In this document: piece by piece, positions 18,716-27,547 of the stretch
How the letters are laid out: every line of letters starts with the position of its first letter
Numbering within the stretch: the first letter of the stretch is position 1
Origin: Solirubrobacterales bacterium
Lineage (GTDB): Bacteria > Actinomycetota > Thermoleophilia > Solirubrobacterales > 70-9
Length of the DNA stretch: 64,000 nucleotides
Assembly: GCA_025936755.1 (NCBI GenBank)
Contig: JAICSS010000005.1
Span: 1-64,000, forward strand
Reading direction: 5' to 3'
The notes under the pieces: model-generated
What the model was told of the DNA's origin: nothing
The model's database searches: none
What the model saw: the letters and a program-made list of their open reading frames with translations, nothing else
Translations under genes and position numbers: made by a program

Positions 18716-20271
18716 ACGAGCAGGCGCCTCTCGTCAGCGTCGTCCTGCGCACCTACGGCCACGCCCCCTTCGTCGCCCAGGCGATCGAGAGCGTGCTGAT
18801 CCAGCGGACCGGGTTCCCCTTCGAGCTGGTGATCGGCGAGGACTGCTCGACCGACGGAACGCGGGAGATCGTCGAGGCCTACGGACGGGCGTATCCGGAG
18901 ATCGTCAGGCCGGTGCTGCCGGAGCGGAACGTCGGCCACGGGGAGATGCTGCGGATGGCGCTGGCGGCGACGCGGGGGGAGCTGATCGCCTACCTCGACG
19001 GCGACGACTACTGGAGCTCGACCGCGAAGCTGGCGCGGCAGGTGGAGTTCATGCGGGCGAACCCGGAGTGCCACGACTGCTTCCACGACGTCAGCCTCGT
19101 CTACGACGAGGCGGGGGCGCCCTCGGGGACGATCACGCCGCGGCTCGCCGAGGAGCATTTCGGGATCGAGCAGATCCTGATGGAGTGCTTCGTGCCGGCG
19201 CCGGCGATGATGTTCCGCCGCAGCGTCTTCGAGGAGCTGGAGCGCGAGGCCTTCGACTCTGCCTGGCTCGACTGGATCATCCACGTCCAGTCAGCCACTC
19301 ACGGCCCGCTCGGCTACGTGCCCGAGCCGATGGCCTGCTACCGCGTCCACCGCGGCGGCATGTTCTCGGCCCTGGACCGGGTCAGCCAGCTGGAAGAGGA
19401 CGCGAACTTCTACGCCAGGTTCCTGGCGCAGCTGCCGGAGCAGCGCGGCTTGATCGAGCGCTGCCTCGCCCACCGCAAGGCGCAGCTGGCGATCGAGCGC
19501 CTCGCCGTCCCCTTCGACGCCTGCGTGGTCCTGGTCGACCCGCGCCGCGAGTTCCGGCCGTACTTCAACGGCCGCCACGCGCGAGCGCTGCCGCGGCGCG
19601 AGGGTCGCGAGGTGACCGAGCTGCAGGCGATCCGCGAAGCGGCCGCGCGCCTGCCGCCGGCGGTGGAGGACTACGGGACGGGGGTGGCGACCTCGGCCGA
19701 CGGAGAGCGAAGCTGCCTCCTCGTCGTCCCCGGTCCGGCAGCGGAATGGTTCGAGCGGCATCCCGATCTCACCGACTACCTGGGGAAGAACGGGCGCGTG
19801 GTCTGGGAGGACGGCTGGGTAACGGTCCACCAGCTCGAAGCGTTGCCGAGCGAGGGCGACGGAACGCGGGAGCGCGACATGCGGCGGGTGCGGGTGAAGC
19901 CGCTTCGCGGCCCCGCCGAGCTGCCGGCCGCTTTCTTCGACACGCCCACCGACGGGGCGCTGCTCCCTGCCCACGCGGTGATGATCACCGGCTGGCTCGC
20001 CGGGTCCGGAGGGGCGGCGCGGGCGATCGAATTCGAGCACGAGGGAGAGCTGATCTGGCGGGCGCCGGTGGGACGGATGCGGCCCGACGTCGCCCGGCGC
20101 TTCCCGGACGCGGAGGCCGGGACGCCGGGCTTCCAGACCACCCTCAACGTTCGCGACCTGCCGCCGGGGGCACGTGTCCAGGTAGCCGGCCGCTTCGCCG
20201 ACGGCAGCCGCGTCGCGATCGGCGAGCTCGGCTTCGAGCCGCCTGGCGATTCGTCCGAGGCGGGGGAATGA
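18712..20271 (+). CDS. GT2 glycosyltransferase with C-terminal GW/RPD module (unit B)
   Basis: 519 residues, ATG 18712 overlapping the upstream stop. Residues 1-230 are GT2 (VSVVLRTYGHAPFVAQAIES, LVIGEDCSTDGTREIVEAYG, LIAYLDGDDYWSSTAKLARQ). Residues about 245-400 are an unrecognised linker containing RPYFNGRHA and a Trp-rich WFERHPDLTDYLGK segment. Residues about 415-510 are the recurrent module (MITGWLAGSGGAARAIEFEH, GRMRPDVARRFPDAEAG, GFQTTLNV). The same three-part order, including YFNGR, forms the first half of the next protein. Confidence 0.87.
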   Translation: MNEQAPLVSVVLRTYGHAPFVAQAIESVLIQRTGFPFELVIGEDCSTDGTREIVEAYGRAYPEIVRPVLPERNVGHGEMLRMALAATRGELIAYLDGDDYWSSTAKLARQVEFMRANPECHDCFHDVSLVYDEAGAPSGTITPRLAEEHFGIEQILMECFVPAPAMMFRRSVFEELEREAFDSAWLDWIIHVQSATHGPLGYVPEPMACYRVHRGGMFSALDRVSQLEEDANFYARFLAQLPEQRGLIERCLAHRKAQLAIERLAVPFDACVVLVDPRREFRPYFNGRHARALPRREGREVTELQAIREAAARLPPAVEDYGTGVATSADGERSCLLVVPGPAAEWFERHPDLTDYLGKNGRVVWEDGWVTVHQLEALPSEGDGTRERDMRRVRVKPLRGPAELPAAFFDTPTDGALLPAHAVMITGWLAGSGGAARAIEFEHEGELIWRAPVGRMRPDVARRFPDAEAGTPGFQTTLNVRDLPPGARVQVAGRFADGSRVAIGELGFEPPGDSSEAGE

Positions 20272-22736
20272 CGGCGGCGCCGAAGGCAAGCGTCTTCGTC
20301 CTCACCCACGACCACGTCGACTGGATCGGACAGGCCCTCGACAGCGCCCTCGCACAGGAGGCGCCGTTCGAGTACGAGCTGGTGGTCGCCGACGACTTCT
20401 CCAGCGACGGCACCCGCGAGCGCGTGCTCGAGTACGCCGCCCGCCATCCCGGCCGGATCCGCACCTTCCTCCCCGACCGCAATCTCGGGATCGCCGGCAT
20501 CTGGCTGCAGGCGGCGCGCCGGTGCCGGGGCGAGTACGTCGCGATCCTCGAGGGCGACGACTACTGGACCTCGCCGCGCAAGCTGGCCCGGCAGGTCGAG
20601 CTTCTCGACCGCAACTCCGGCTGGAGCACCTGCTTCCATCGCGCCACCCTCTTCTTCGACGACGGCAGCCGTCCCTCGCGGCCGGCGACCCCGGCCTTCG
20701 GCAAGGATGTCTTCGACCTCGGCGACATCCTCCGCAGCTGCTTCATCCCCTTCCTCACCGTCGTCTTCCGCCGCGACGTCCTTGCGACGGTGCCGGAGTG
20801 GCTGTTCGAGTACCGCTGGTTCGACTGGCTCTTCCATATCTGGTGCGCGCGGCGGGGGGCGATCGGGTTCCTCGAGGAGGACATGGCCTCCTACCGGGTC
20901 CACGGGGCGGGCAACTGGTCGGCGCGGAGCCGGCTCGACCAGCTGGCGGAAGACCTGCGCGTCTACGAGCGGCTGGCCGCCGAGCTCCCCGATCGCCGCC
21001 AGCTGATCGAGCGCTGCGCCGAGAACCGCCGCTGCCAGCTCGCGGTCGAGGAAGCCGGCGTCGCAGCCTCGACTCCCGTCGTCCTGGTCGAGCCGACGGG
21101 GGAGGGGGAGCGGGCGACCGACGCCTACTTCAACGGCCGCCCGGCGCTCTCCGTCGCCCCCACGGCGGCGGAGCCGCTTGCCGGCGTCGCCGGCCTGGCC
21201 GCCGCCCCGGCCGAGGGCGAGGGGGAGCTGCACTATCCCGTTCCCGGATTTGAGCGCAGCCCGTCGCGACCGGGCGCCTGCGCGCTGGTCGCGCCTCGCT
21301 CGCTCGGCCCGCTCGAATCGCCGCCGCTCTCCGCTCTCCTCGCCGGCAAGGATCCTCTCTGGAGCGACGAGTGGTGCCGGATCTGGGAACTCGATGTAGA
21401 TTCCCCCGCCTCGGAGCGGCGAGAGAAAGCGGCGGGAGAGATGGGCGCGCTGGTTGAAATCGGGGAGGTGTCGCTGGTCGAGCCCCGGCCGAGCGAGCTG
21501 GCTGGCTGCTTTCTCGACGAACCGCGGCCGGGCGCCGTCCTCGACGCCAAGGCTTTCGACATGATCGGCTGGACGATCGGGGCCGAGCGCGAAGCGGTCG
21601 CGGTCGAGTTCTCCTACGAGGGCAAGCCCTTCTGGCGCGCCAGCCTGCGGGCCGAGCGCCCCGACCTGGCCGAGGCCTTTCCCGGCCGGGGCGAGGCGGG
21701 GCGGGCCGGCTTTCGCACCACGCTCAACCTGCTGGGCACCGCGGCCGAGTTCGAGGTCGGGGTCGCCGCGGTCCTCGAGGGCCAGCGCCGCGTCCCCTTC
21801 GCGACGATCCGCGGCCGCCACAAGTGGCGGCGCGACCGCTCGCCGGCCTTCGCCGAGCTGGTCTCGGTGGTGATCCCCTGCTACCAGCAGGCGCAGTACC
21901 TCGGGGAGGCGATCGAGAGCGTCCTCGCCCAGACCTACCCGCACCTGGAGATCGTCGTGGTCGACGACGGCTCCACCGACAACGTCGGCGCGATCGCCTC
22001 GCGCTACCCCGGCGTGCGCTGCGTCCGCGAACCGAACTCCGGTCCTGCCGCCGCCCGCAACGCCGGCATCCGCAGCAGCAACGGCGACTTCCTGGTCTTC
22101 CTCGACGCCGACGACCGGCTGCTGCCGCAGGGAGTGCAGGCCGGGGTGCAAGCGCTTGACGCGCGACCGGAGTGCGCGGCGGCGATCGGCACCTACCGGC
22201 GCACGACCTTCGACAACCGCCCGATCGACACCCACGAGCAGCCGGCGGTGAACGAGCGCCAGTACGAGCAGATGATGGAAGACAACTGGGCCGGATTTCC
22301 GGCCCGGGCGATCTACCGCCGCTCGCTGCTCGAGCACGTACGCGGTTTCGACTCGGAGATCGACGCCGCCGCCGACTTCGGCTTCAACCTCGCCGTCGCC
22401 CGCGAGTTCCCGATCGCCAGCCACGAGACGATGGTCGCCGAGCACCGCGAGCACGGCCGCAACCTCAGCGCCGACGCCTCGGTGATGCTGACCGAGACGC
22501 TGGCGGCGATGCGCAAGCAGCGCCCCTACCTGCGCGGCGACGGCGAGCGCAAGCGCGCCTACCGCCGGGGGATGCGGAACTGGAAGCGCTACTGGGGCGA
22601 CCTCCTGGCGGTGCAGGCGGCGCGGGCCCGGCGGGAGGGCCGCCGGGGGGACGCCCTGCGGGGAGCGGCGAAGTTGGTGCGGTACCGGCCGGGTGCGCTG
22701 CCGCGGGTCTTCCGTTCCGAAGACGCGGCGGCCTGA
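20268..22736 (+). CDS. Double GT2 glycosyltransferase with a central GW/RPD module (B'-A' fusion)
   Basis: 822 residues from ATG 20268. Residues 1-230 are GT2 (SVFVLTHDHVDWIGQALDSA, LVVADDFSSDGTRERVLEYA, YVAILEGDDYWTSPRKLARQ); 245-410 a linker with DAYFNGRPA; about 415-515 the module (MIGWTIGAEREAVAVEFSY, RAERPDLAEAFPG, AGFRTTLNLLG); about 530-760 a second GT2 (VSVVIPCYQQAQYLGEAIES, IVVVDDGSTDNVGAIASRYP, FLVFLDADDRLLPQGV). The first part is paralogous to the product at 18712 and the last to the product at 17831, so the gene looks like a duplicated pair fused head to tail in reversed order. A bifunctional polymerising transferase is one possibility. Confidence 0.88.
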   Translation: MTAAPKASVFVLTHDHVDWIGQALDSALAQEAPFEYELVVADDFSSDGTRERVLEYAARHPGRIRTFLPDRNLGIAGIWLQAARRCRGEYVAILEGDDYWTSPRKLARQVELLDRNSGWSTCFHRATLFFDDGSRPSRPATPAFGKDVFDLGDILRSCFIPFLTVVFRRDVLATVPEWLFEYRWFDWLFHIWCARRGAIGFLEEDMASYRVHGAGNWSARSRLDQLAEDLRVYERLAAELPDRRQLIERCAENRRCQLAVEEAGVAASTPVVLVEPTGEGERATDAYFNGRPALSVAPTAAEPLAGVAGLAAAPAEGEGELHYPVPGFERSPSRPGACALVAPRSLGPLESPPLSALLAGKDPLWSDEWCRIWELDVDSPASERREKAAGEMGALVEIGEVSLVEPRPSELAGCFLDEPRPGAVLDAKAFDMIGWTIGAEREAVAVEFSYEGKPFWRASLRAERPDLAEAFPGRGEAGRAGFRTTLNLLGTAAEFEVGVAAVLEGQRRVPFATIRGRHKWRRDRSPAFAELVSVVIPCYQQAQYLGEAIESVLAQTYPHLEIVVVDDGSTDNVGAIASRYPGVRCVREPNSGPAAARNAGIRSSNGDFLVFLDADDRLLPQGVQAGVQALDARPECAAAIGTYRRTTFDNRPIDTHEQPAVNERQYEQMMEDNWAGFPARAIYRRSLLEHVRGFDSEIDAAADFGFNLAVAREFPIASHETMVAEHREHGRNLSADASVMLTETLAAMRKQRPYLRGDGERKRAYRRGMRNWKRYWGDLLAVQAARARREGRRGDALRGAAKLVRYRPGALPRVFRSEDAAA

Positions 22737-22743
22737 GCGCAGC

Positions 22744-23874
22744 GTGCCCGTCGCAATCGTCGCCGGAGCGCTCGCCAACAAGCCACGCAGCGGAGGGGAG
22801 GCGTGGGTCCGGCTCTCGTGGGTGCTCGGGCTGCGCCGGCTCGGCTTCGACGTCGTCTTCGTCGAGCGGCTGGCGGGAGACCATGCGGATGGGCAGCGGT
22901 ATTTCGAGGAGGTGGCGGCGGAGTTCCGGCTGGCGGAGAGCTCGGGGCTGATCGACGCCAACGGTCGATCCCGCGCCGGGATGTCCGAGGTGGCTCTGAG
23001 GGAGGCGGCCACAGGGGCTGAGGTCATCTTCAACATCAGCGGCCACCTCGACGACGGGCCGCTCCTGGCGGGGCCCCGCCACCGGGCCTACGTCGATCTC
23101 GATCCCGGCTTCACGCAGGCCTGGCACTCCGACCCCGCGATCCCGTTCAGCGTCGGCGGACACGACAGCTACGTGACGGTGGGGCTGAACGTCGGCACCG
23201 TTGCCTCCTCGATCCCGGCCGGCGGGATCGAGTGGATTCCGACGCTGCCGCCGGTCGTCCTCGACCAGTGGTCACCCGCGCCCGCGCCGGAGGTGCCGCT
23301 GCGGTTCACGACCGTGGCCACCTGGCGGAGCCCTTACGGGAAGGTGCAGGTCGGCGACCGCCTCGCGGGCCTCAAGCACCACGAGTTCCGCCGCTTCCTT
23401 CAACTCCCCGAACGGGTGCCGGAGGCGACCTTCGAGCTGGCGCTCGACATCCACGAGGGCGACCGCGCCGATCGCGAGTCGCTGCTCGGGCATGGGTGGA
23501 AGCTCGTCTCTCCGCTCGAGGCGGCGGCCAGCCCGGGGGCCTTCCGTTCCTATCTGCGCGGGTCGGACGCCGAGTTCTCGGTGGCGCAGGGGGTCTACGT
23601 CGAGGGCAGGACCGGCTGGTTCAGCGATCGCACCGCCGCCTACCTGGCGAGCGGCCGCCCGGCGCTGGTCCAGGACACCGGCCTGCCTGGGCAGCTGTCG
23701 TCCGGGGAGGGGCTGCTGGCCTACTCCCGCCCAGAGGAGGCCGCCGCGGCGGCGCGCCGGATCATCGCCGATCCGGCGGCCCACGCCACCGCTGCCAGGC
23801 AGATGGCCGAGGAGCACCTGGACTCCGATCGCGTGCTCGGGCGGCTGCTGGAGAGGATCGGAGTTCATGGCTAG
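22744..23874 (+). CDS. CgeB/GT1-like glycosyltransferase, paralogue 3
   Basis: 376 residues from GTG 22744, 7 nt after the previous stop. Family hallmarks are AYVDLDPGFTQAWHSD, GGHDSYVTVGLNVG, ATWRSPYGKVQVGD, and TGWFSDRTAAYLASGRPALV followed by QDTGLPG. It aligns by eye along its whole length with the products at 15728 and 25083 and with the N-terminal half of the product at 7159. It is predicted to be a soluble GT-B enzyme. The following gene starts inside its last codons. Confidence 0.8.
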   Translation: MPVAIVAGALANKPRSGGEAWVRLSWVLGLRRLGFDVVFVERLAGDHADGQRYFEEVAAEFRLAESSGLIDANGRSRAGMSEVALREAATGAEVIFNISGHLDDGPLLAGPRHRAYVDLDPGFTQAWHSDPAIPFSVGGHDSYVTVGLNVGTVASSIPAGGIEWIPTLPPVVLDQWSPAPAPEVPLRFTTVATWRSPYGKVQVGDRLAGLKHHEFRRFLQLPERVPEATFELALDIHEGDRADRESLLGHGWKLVSPLEAAASPGAFRSYLRGSDAEFSVAQGVYVEGRTGWFSDRTAAYLASGRPALVQDTGLPGQLSSGEGLLAYSRPEEAAAAARRIIADPAAHATAARQMAEEHLDSDRVLGRLLERIGVHG

Positions 23875-25075
23875 GGTGGGCATTACGCGCTTCCTGCCTG
23901 TCCCCGTGGTCGTCCTGGCGGCTCTTCTCTTCGGCTTTGCAGGGGCGTCTGGCGACCGCGTGCAGGTGCAGCCGCTCGCCAAGCCTCGGGTGTCGATCAT
24001 CGGCTCCCCGCAAGTCGTCTTCGATTGGAGCCGCGAGGCCTGCGTATCCGGGAGCTACCCCGATCAGCCGGCGCGGGCCTTCCGGGATCTCCGCGGCCAC
24101 ATCCAGCTCCTGCTCTCCCATTACGTCAACTACCGCCTGATCGGATCCTCCTTGAACGACCTGCGGCCCGACTGCCGCCCTGTCCTGAGCTCTCCGGAAG
24201 ATCCGCGCCCCTCCTCGTTTGCGGACCGGGAGTGGATCGCCTCGGTCTTCACGCGCGACGGCCGCAACATCTGGGCACTTGTGCACGACGAGTACCAGGG
24301 CAACCGGCATCCGGGTCGTTGCCCCAGCGGGTCCTATTACCGCTGCTGGTACAACGCGGTCACCTTGGCGCGCTCCAAGGACGGCGGCCGCACCTACGAA
24401 CCGGCCCGGCGCGGCTCGCGGGGACTCGTGGCGGCCCCGTCCTTCCGCTATCGGCCGGACCTCGGCTCGCGGGGCGTCTTCGCTCCCAGCAACATCGTCC
24501 GTGGGTCCGACGGGGCCTCCTACGCCCTCGTCCGCGTCCGCGACCTCAGCGGCCGTGAAGGCGACTGCGCGATGCGCACCGCCCACATCTCATCGCCGGG
24601 CGCGTGGCGGGCGTGGGACGGCGAGGGTTTCGAGCTGCGATTCCACGATCCCTACCGCTTTCCCGATCGGCCCCGCCTCCCCTGCGAGCTGATCGAACCC
24701 GAAGCGGTGGCGGCGATGACCGAAAGCCTCACCTACAACCGCGCCTTGCACCGGTACCTGCTCGTCGGCCTTGCGCTCCCGGGTCCGTCGAGCGTCGGAT
24801 CGAAGGTGCGGGGGCTCTACTACTCCACCTCGACCGACCTGGTCCACTGGGCTCCCCGCACCCTGATCGCGCCGGCGGTGACGAACCACAGCCATCGCTG
24901 TGGGGGGCCCTCGGCGATCGCCTATCCCTCGGTGATCGATCCGGCGAGCAGTTCGAAGACTTTCGCCACCAGCGGCAGGAGGCCCTTTCTCTATTACACG
25001 CTGCTCCATTACGACCGCTGTCATCTGACCGCCAACCGGGACCTGATGCGGGTTCGGCTCGAGATCGGCCGGTGA
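23867..25075 (+). CDS. Secreted beta-propeller protein, glycosidase-like
   Basis: 402 residues from ATG 23867, overlapping the upstream gene by 8 bp. The N-terminus is a signal peptide (basic MARVGITRF, hydrophobic core about 9-26, AGAS before the mature part). The mature protein contains an Asp-box-like ARSKDGGRTYEP and YYSTSTDLVHW, a pattern seen in five-bladed propellers of GH43/GH32-type and sialidase-type proteins. Several Cys (CVSGS, DCRPV, GRCPS, YRCW, GDCAM, LPCEL, HRCGG, YDRCH) suggest disulfides outside the cell. It may bind or trim the exported glycan. No catalytic triad could be assigned with certainty. Confidence 0.7.
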   Translation: MARVGITRFLPVPVVVLAALLFGFAGASGDRVQVQPLAKPRVSIIGSPQVVFDWSREACVSGSYPDQPARAFRDLRGHIQLLLSHYVNYRLIGSSLNDLRPDCRPVLSSPEDPRPSSFADREWIASVFTRDGRNIWALVHDEYQGNRHPGRCPSGSYYRCWYNAVTLARSKDGGRTYEPARRGSRGLVAAPSFRYRPDLGSRGVFAPSNIVRGSDGASYALVRVRDLSGREGDCAMRTAHISSPGAWRAWDGEGFELRFHDPYRFPDRPRLPCELIEPEAVAAMTESLTYNRALHRYLLVGLALPGPSSVGSKVRGLYYSTSTDLVHWAPRTLIAPAVTNHSHRCGGPSAIAYPSVIDPASSSKTFATSGRRPFLYYTLLHYDRCHLTANRDLMRVRLEIGR

Positions 25076-25082
25076 TGCGGCA

Positions 25083-26225
25083 ATGAGCGAGCGTCTGCAG
25101 ATCCTGCTCGCGGGCATGGTCGCCGGCGACCCCCACCAGGGCGGGGCGACCTGGGCGGTGCTGCAGTACGTCGCCGGGCTTTCCGAGCTCGGGCACGAGG
25201 TGATGCTGGTCGAGCCGGTGGTGGCGGAGGCGCTGGAGCCGAAGGGCGACGTGGTGCGCTACTTCGACTCGCTGCCGTTGCTGGAAGGGCGCGCTGCTCT
25301 GCTGGCGCAGGGAGGGGAGGAGACGGTGGGGCTGCCCTACGCGGACCTGCTGGATTTCGCGAACGGCGCCGACCTGCTGCTGAACATCTCGGGCATGCTC
25401 GGCGACGAGCGGCTGTTGGAGGCGGTGCCGGTGCGGGCGTTTCTCGACCTCGATCCCGGCTTCAACCAGGTCTGGGAAGCCACTGGGAGCGATATGGGCA
25501 TCGCCCTTCATACCCATTGCGTCACCGTGGGCGCTCGAGTGGGGGCTGGCGACTGCTCCGTTCCCACCCTGGGCCGCAACTGGATTCATACCCTGCCGCC
25601 GGTGGCCCTGGAGCATTGGCCGTGGACCGGGGAACCGCCGCGCCGCAGCGCCTTCACCAGCGTCGGACATTGGCGCAGCTACGGCTCAATCGAGCATGAC
25701 GGGGTCCACTACGGTCAGCGCGCGCACTCATTGCGCGACCTGCTCGAGCTGCCGCGCCTTTCCGGCGAGCGCTTCGAGCTTGCGCTCGGCATCCACCCTG
25801 ATGAGACCGAAGACCTGAGGGCGCTGGGGGAGCACGGCTGGGCGCTTCTCGATCCCTACGAGGTGGCTGGCGACCCCGATCTCTACGCCTCCTTCGTCCG
25901 CGGTTCCAAGGCGGAGCTCGGAGTCGCGAAGAGCGGCTACGTCAACTCGCGCAGCGGCTGGTTCAGCGACCGCAGCGCCGCCTACCTGGCCAGCGGGCGG
26001 CCGGTGGTCGCCCAGGACACGGGTCTTGCCGAGGTGCTTCCGGCGGGCGAGGGGCTCCTGTTGTTCGGCACCGCCGAGGAGGCGGCGGCAGCGGTGCAGG
26101 AGGTGAACGCCGGCCTCGGACGTCACGGTCGTGCGGCGCGCGACCTGGCCGAGGAGGTCTTCGACGCGGGCAAGGTCCTGCCGCGCCTGCTGGAGCGCTT
26201 GGCGGTACCGGAGGGCGAAATATGA
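25083..26225 (+). CDS. CgeB/GT1-like glycosyltransferase, paralogue 4
   Basis: 380 residues, ATG 25083. Shares LLAGMVAGDPHQGGATWAVL at the N-terminus, AFLDLDPGFNQVWEAT, HCVTVGARVGAGDCSVP, and SGWFSDRSAAYLASGRPVVA with QDTGLAEVLPAGEGLLLF. It has the same length and order of motifs as the products at 15728 and 22744. The end overlaps the AlgJ-like gene by ATGA. The role is inferred to be addition of a sugar. Confidence 0.8.
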   Translation: MSERLQILLAGMVAGDPHQGGATWAVLQYVAGLSELGHEVMLVEPVVAEALEPKGDVVRYFDSLPLLEGRAALLAQGGEETVGLPYADLLDFANGADLLLNISGMLGDERLLEAVPVRAFLDLDPGFNQVWEATGSDMGIALHTHCVTVGARVGAGDCSVPTLGRNWIHTLPPVALEHWPWTGEPPRRSAFTSVGHWRSYGSIEHDGVHYGQRAHSLRDLLELPRLSGERFELALGIHPDETEDLRALGEHGWALLDPYEVAGDPDLYASFVRGSKAELGVAKSGYVNSRSGWFSDRSAAYLASGRPVVAQDTGLAEVLPAGEGLLLFGTAEEAAAAVQEVNAGLGRHGRAARDLAEEVFDAGKVLPRLLERLAVPEGEI

Positions 26226-27547
26226 TCGCGCGCTTGAGGGGGACCGTGATCGATCAGGTAGAGGTGGAGCGCGACTCCGGATTCGACCACCGGGGTTACG
26301 GCCAGGTCCGAGGTATTGCCGCCGGCGAAACCCTGACGGTGCAGGGCTGGGCGATCGGGAAAAGATCGGTGGCTGTCGGTGTCGAGCTGCGCGACCCCGA
26401 GGGCCGCAAGATCGCCGACGTGGCGATCGATCAGCTGCGTCCGGACATCGCCGAGGCATTCGAGGGGATGGTGGGGGCGGCGACGTCGGGTTTCCGGATC
26501 ACGCTGCGCCCGCAAGGGGCCGAGAGCGAGATTCAGGTCCTGGTTGCGTTCGACGACGACGTCAAGGCCGAGCTCGCACGCATTTCCTGCAGGTTCGAAG
26601 GGGGTGCAGCCGAGGTCGACGGTGAAGGCTGGACCGTCGAAACGGAGGATCGTGAAAACGAGAAAGTCATGTTCGGCAAGGAGGGATGGCTGTACCTGCG
26701 CCGGGACTCCAACGACATCCTCGGGCAGCACACCGGCAAGGTCAGGTTCGAGAGGGAGCAGCTGGAGGAGTGGGGCGCCGTCCTCGAAGGCCGGATGAGG
26801 GAGAGCAAGCGATTGAGTGCCGTCTGGGCCTGCGTGGTCGCTCCGGACAAGGAGTCGGTCTACCCCGAGTTCCTTCCCGAGGAGATCGTCCCGGCTGCCC
26901 GTCGCCCGGTGCACGAATTCCTCGAGGTCGCCGCTGAAGTCGGAGCCCCTGTCCTGTATCCGCTCGAGGAGCTTGCGGCTGCCAAGCCGGTTTTCGACGT
27001 GTACCCGAAGACCGATACCCACTGGAACTACCGGGGGGCGTACCTCGCCTACCTGGCTTTTTGTGCGGAGGCGATCGGGCAAGGGCTCGATCTGGAGGTG
27101 GTGGGAGAAGCCGGCGTCAGCTGGGTGGACGGGCGAACGGAAGGGGACCTGGGCAGCAAGGTTCGCCCCGAGCCTCTCCTCGGCGCCACCATCGGAGCGG
27201 TCCTGAAAGAGAACCGAGGGCATCTCGTCTCCGACAACGAAGTCAACAATCACGGACGGGTGTGGTGCTTCGAACGTGAGCGGCCCGGTCCCCGGTGCGT
27301 GGTTTTCGGAGAGTCCTTCACGCCGTTCGTGCTCCCGTTCCTGAAGGAGACCTTCCAGCGGCTGGTCTTCGTGCACACCAGCATGTTCGCGACGGGGATC
27401 TTGGAGCAGGAGCGTCCCGACGTCGTCCTCAGCCTGCCGACCGAGCGTTTTCTCATCCGCGTCCCGAACGACGCCAAGGCCGACGCCGAACTGCGGGCGA
27501 CCGCGCTGCGAAAGGGCGGGAAGCTCCCGTGGCCGGCGCTGGCGTGA
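26222..27547 (+). CDS. AlgJ/AlgX-like SGNH protein with N-terminal GW/RPD module
   Basis: 441 residues from ATG 26222. Residues about 10-125 are the module (LTVQGWAIGKRSVAVGVEL, DQLRPDIAEAFEGM, SGFRITLRP). Residues about 140-440 match the AlgJ/AlgX group of SGNH O-acetyltransferases: MFGKEGWLYLRRDSND, the Asp-His pair in YPKTDTHWNYRGAYLAYLAF, and VVFGESFTPFVLPFLKETF as the Ser-containing block. In alginate systems such proteins move acetyl groups to sugars outside the membrane; here no signal peptide is visible, so the location is unclear. O-acetylation of the glycan is the likely role. Confidence 0.82.
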   Translation: MIARLRGTVIDQVEVERDSGFDHRGYGQVRGIAAGETLTVQGWAIGKRSVAVGVELRDPEGRKIADVAIDQLRPDIAEAFEGMVGAATSGFRITLRPQGAESEIQVLVAFDDDVKAELARISCRFEGGAAEVDGEGWTVETEDRENEKVMFGKEGWLYLRRDSNDILGQHTGKVRFEREQLEEWGAVLEGRMRESKRLSAVWACVVAPDKESVYPEFLPEEIVPAARRPVHEFLEVAAEVGAPVLYPLEELAAAKPVFDVYPKTDTHWNYRGAYLAYLAFCAEAIGQGLDLEVVGEAGVSWVDGRTEGDLGSKVRPEPLLGATIGAVLKENRGHLVSDNEVNNHGRVWCFERERPGPRCVVFGESFTPFVLPFLKETFQRLVFVHTSMFATGILEQERPDVVLSLPTERFLIRVPNDAKADAELRATALRKGGKLPWPALA

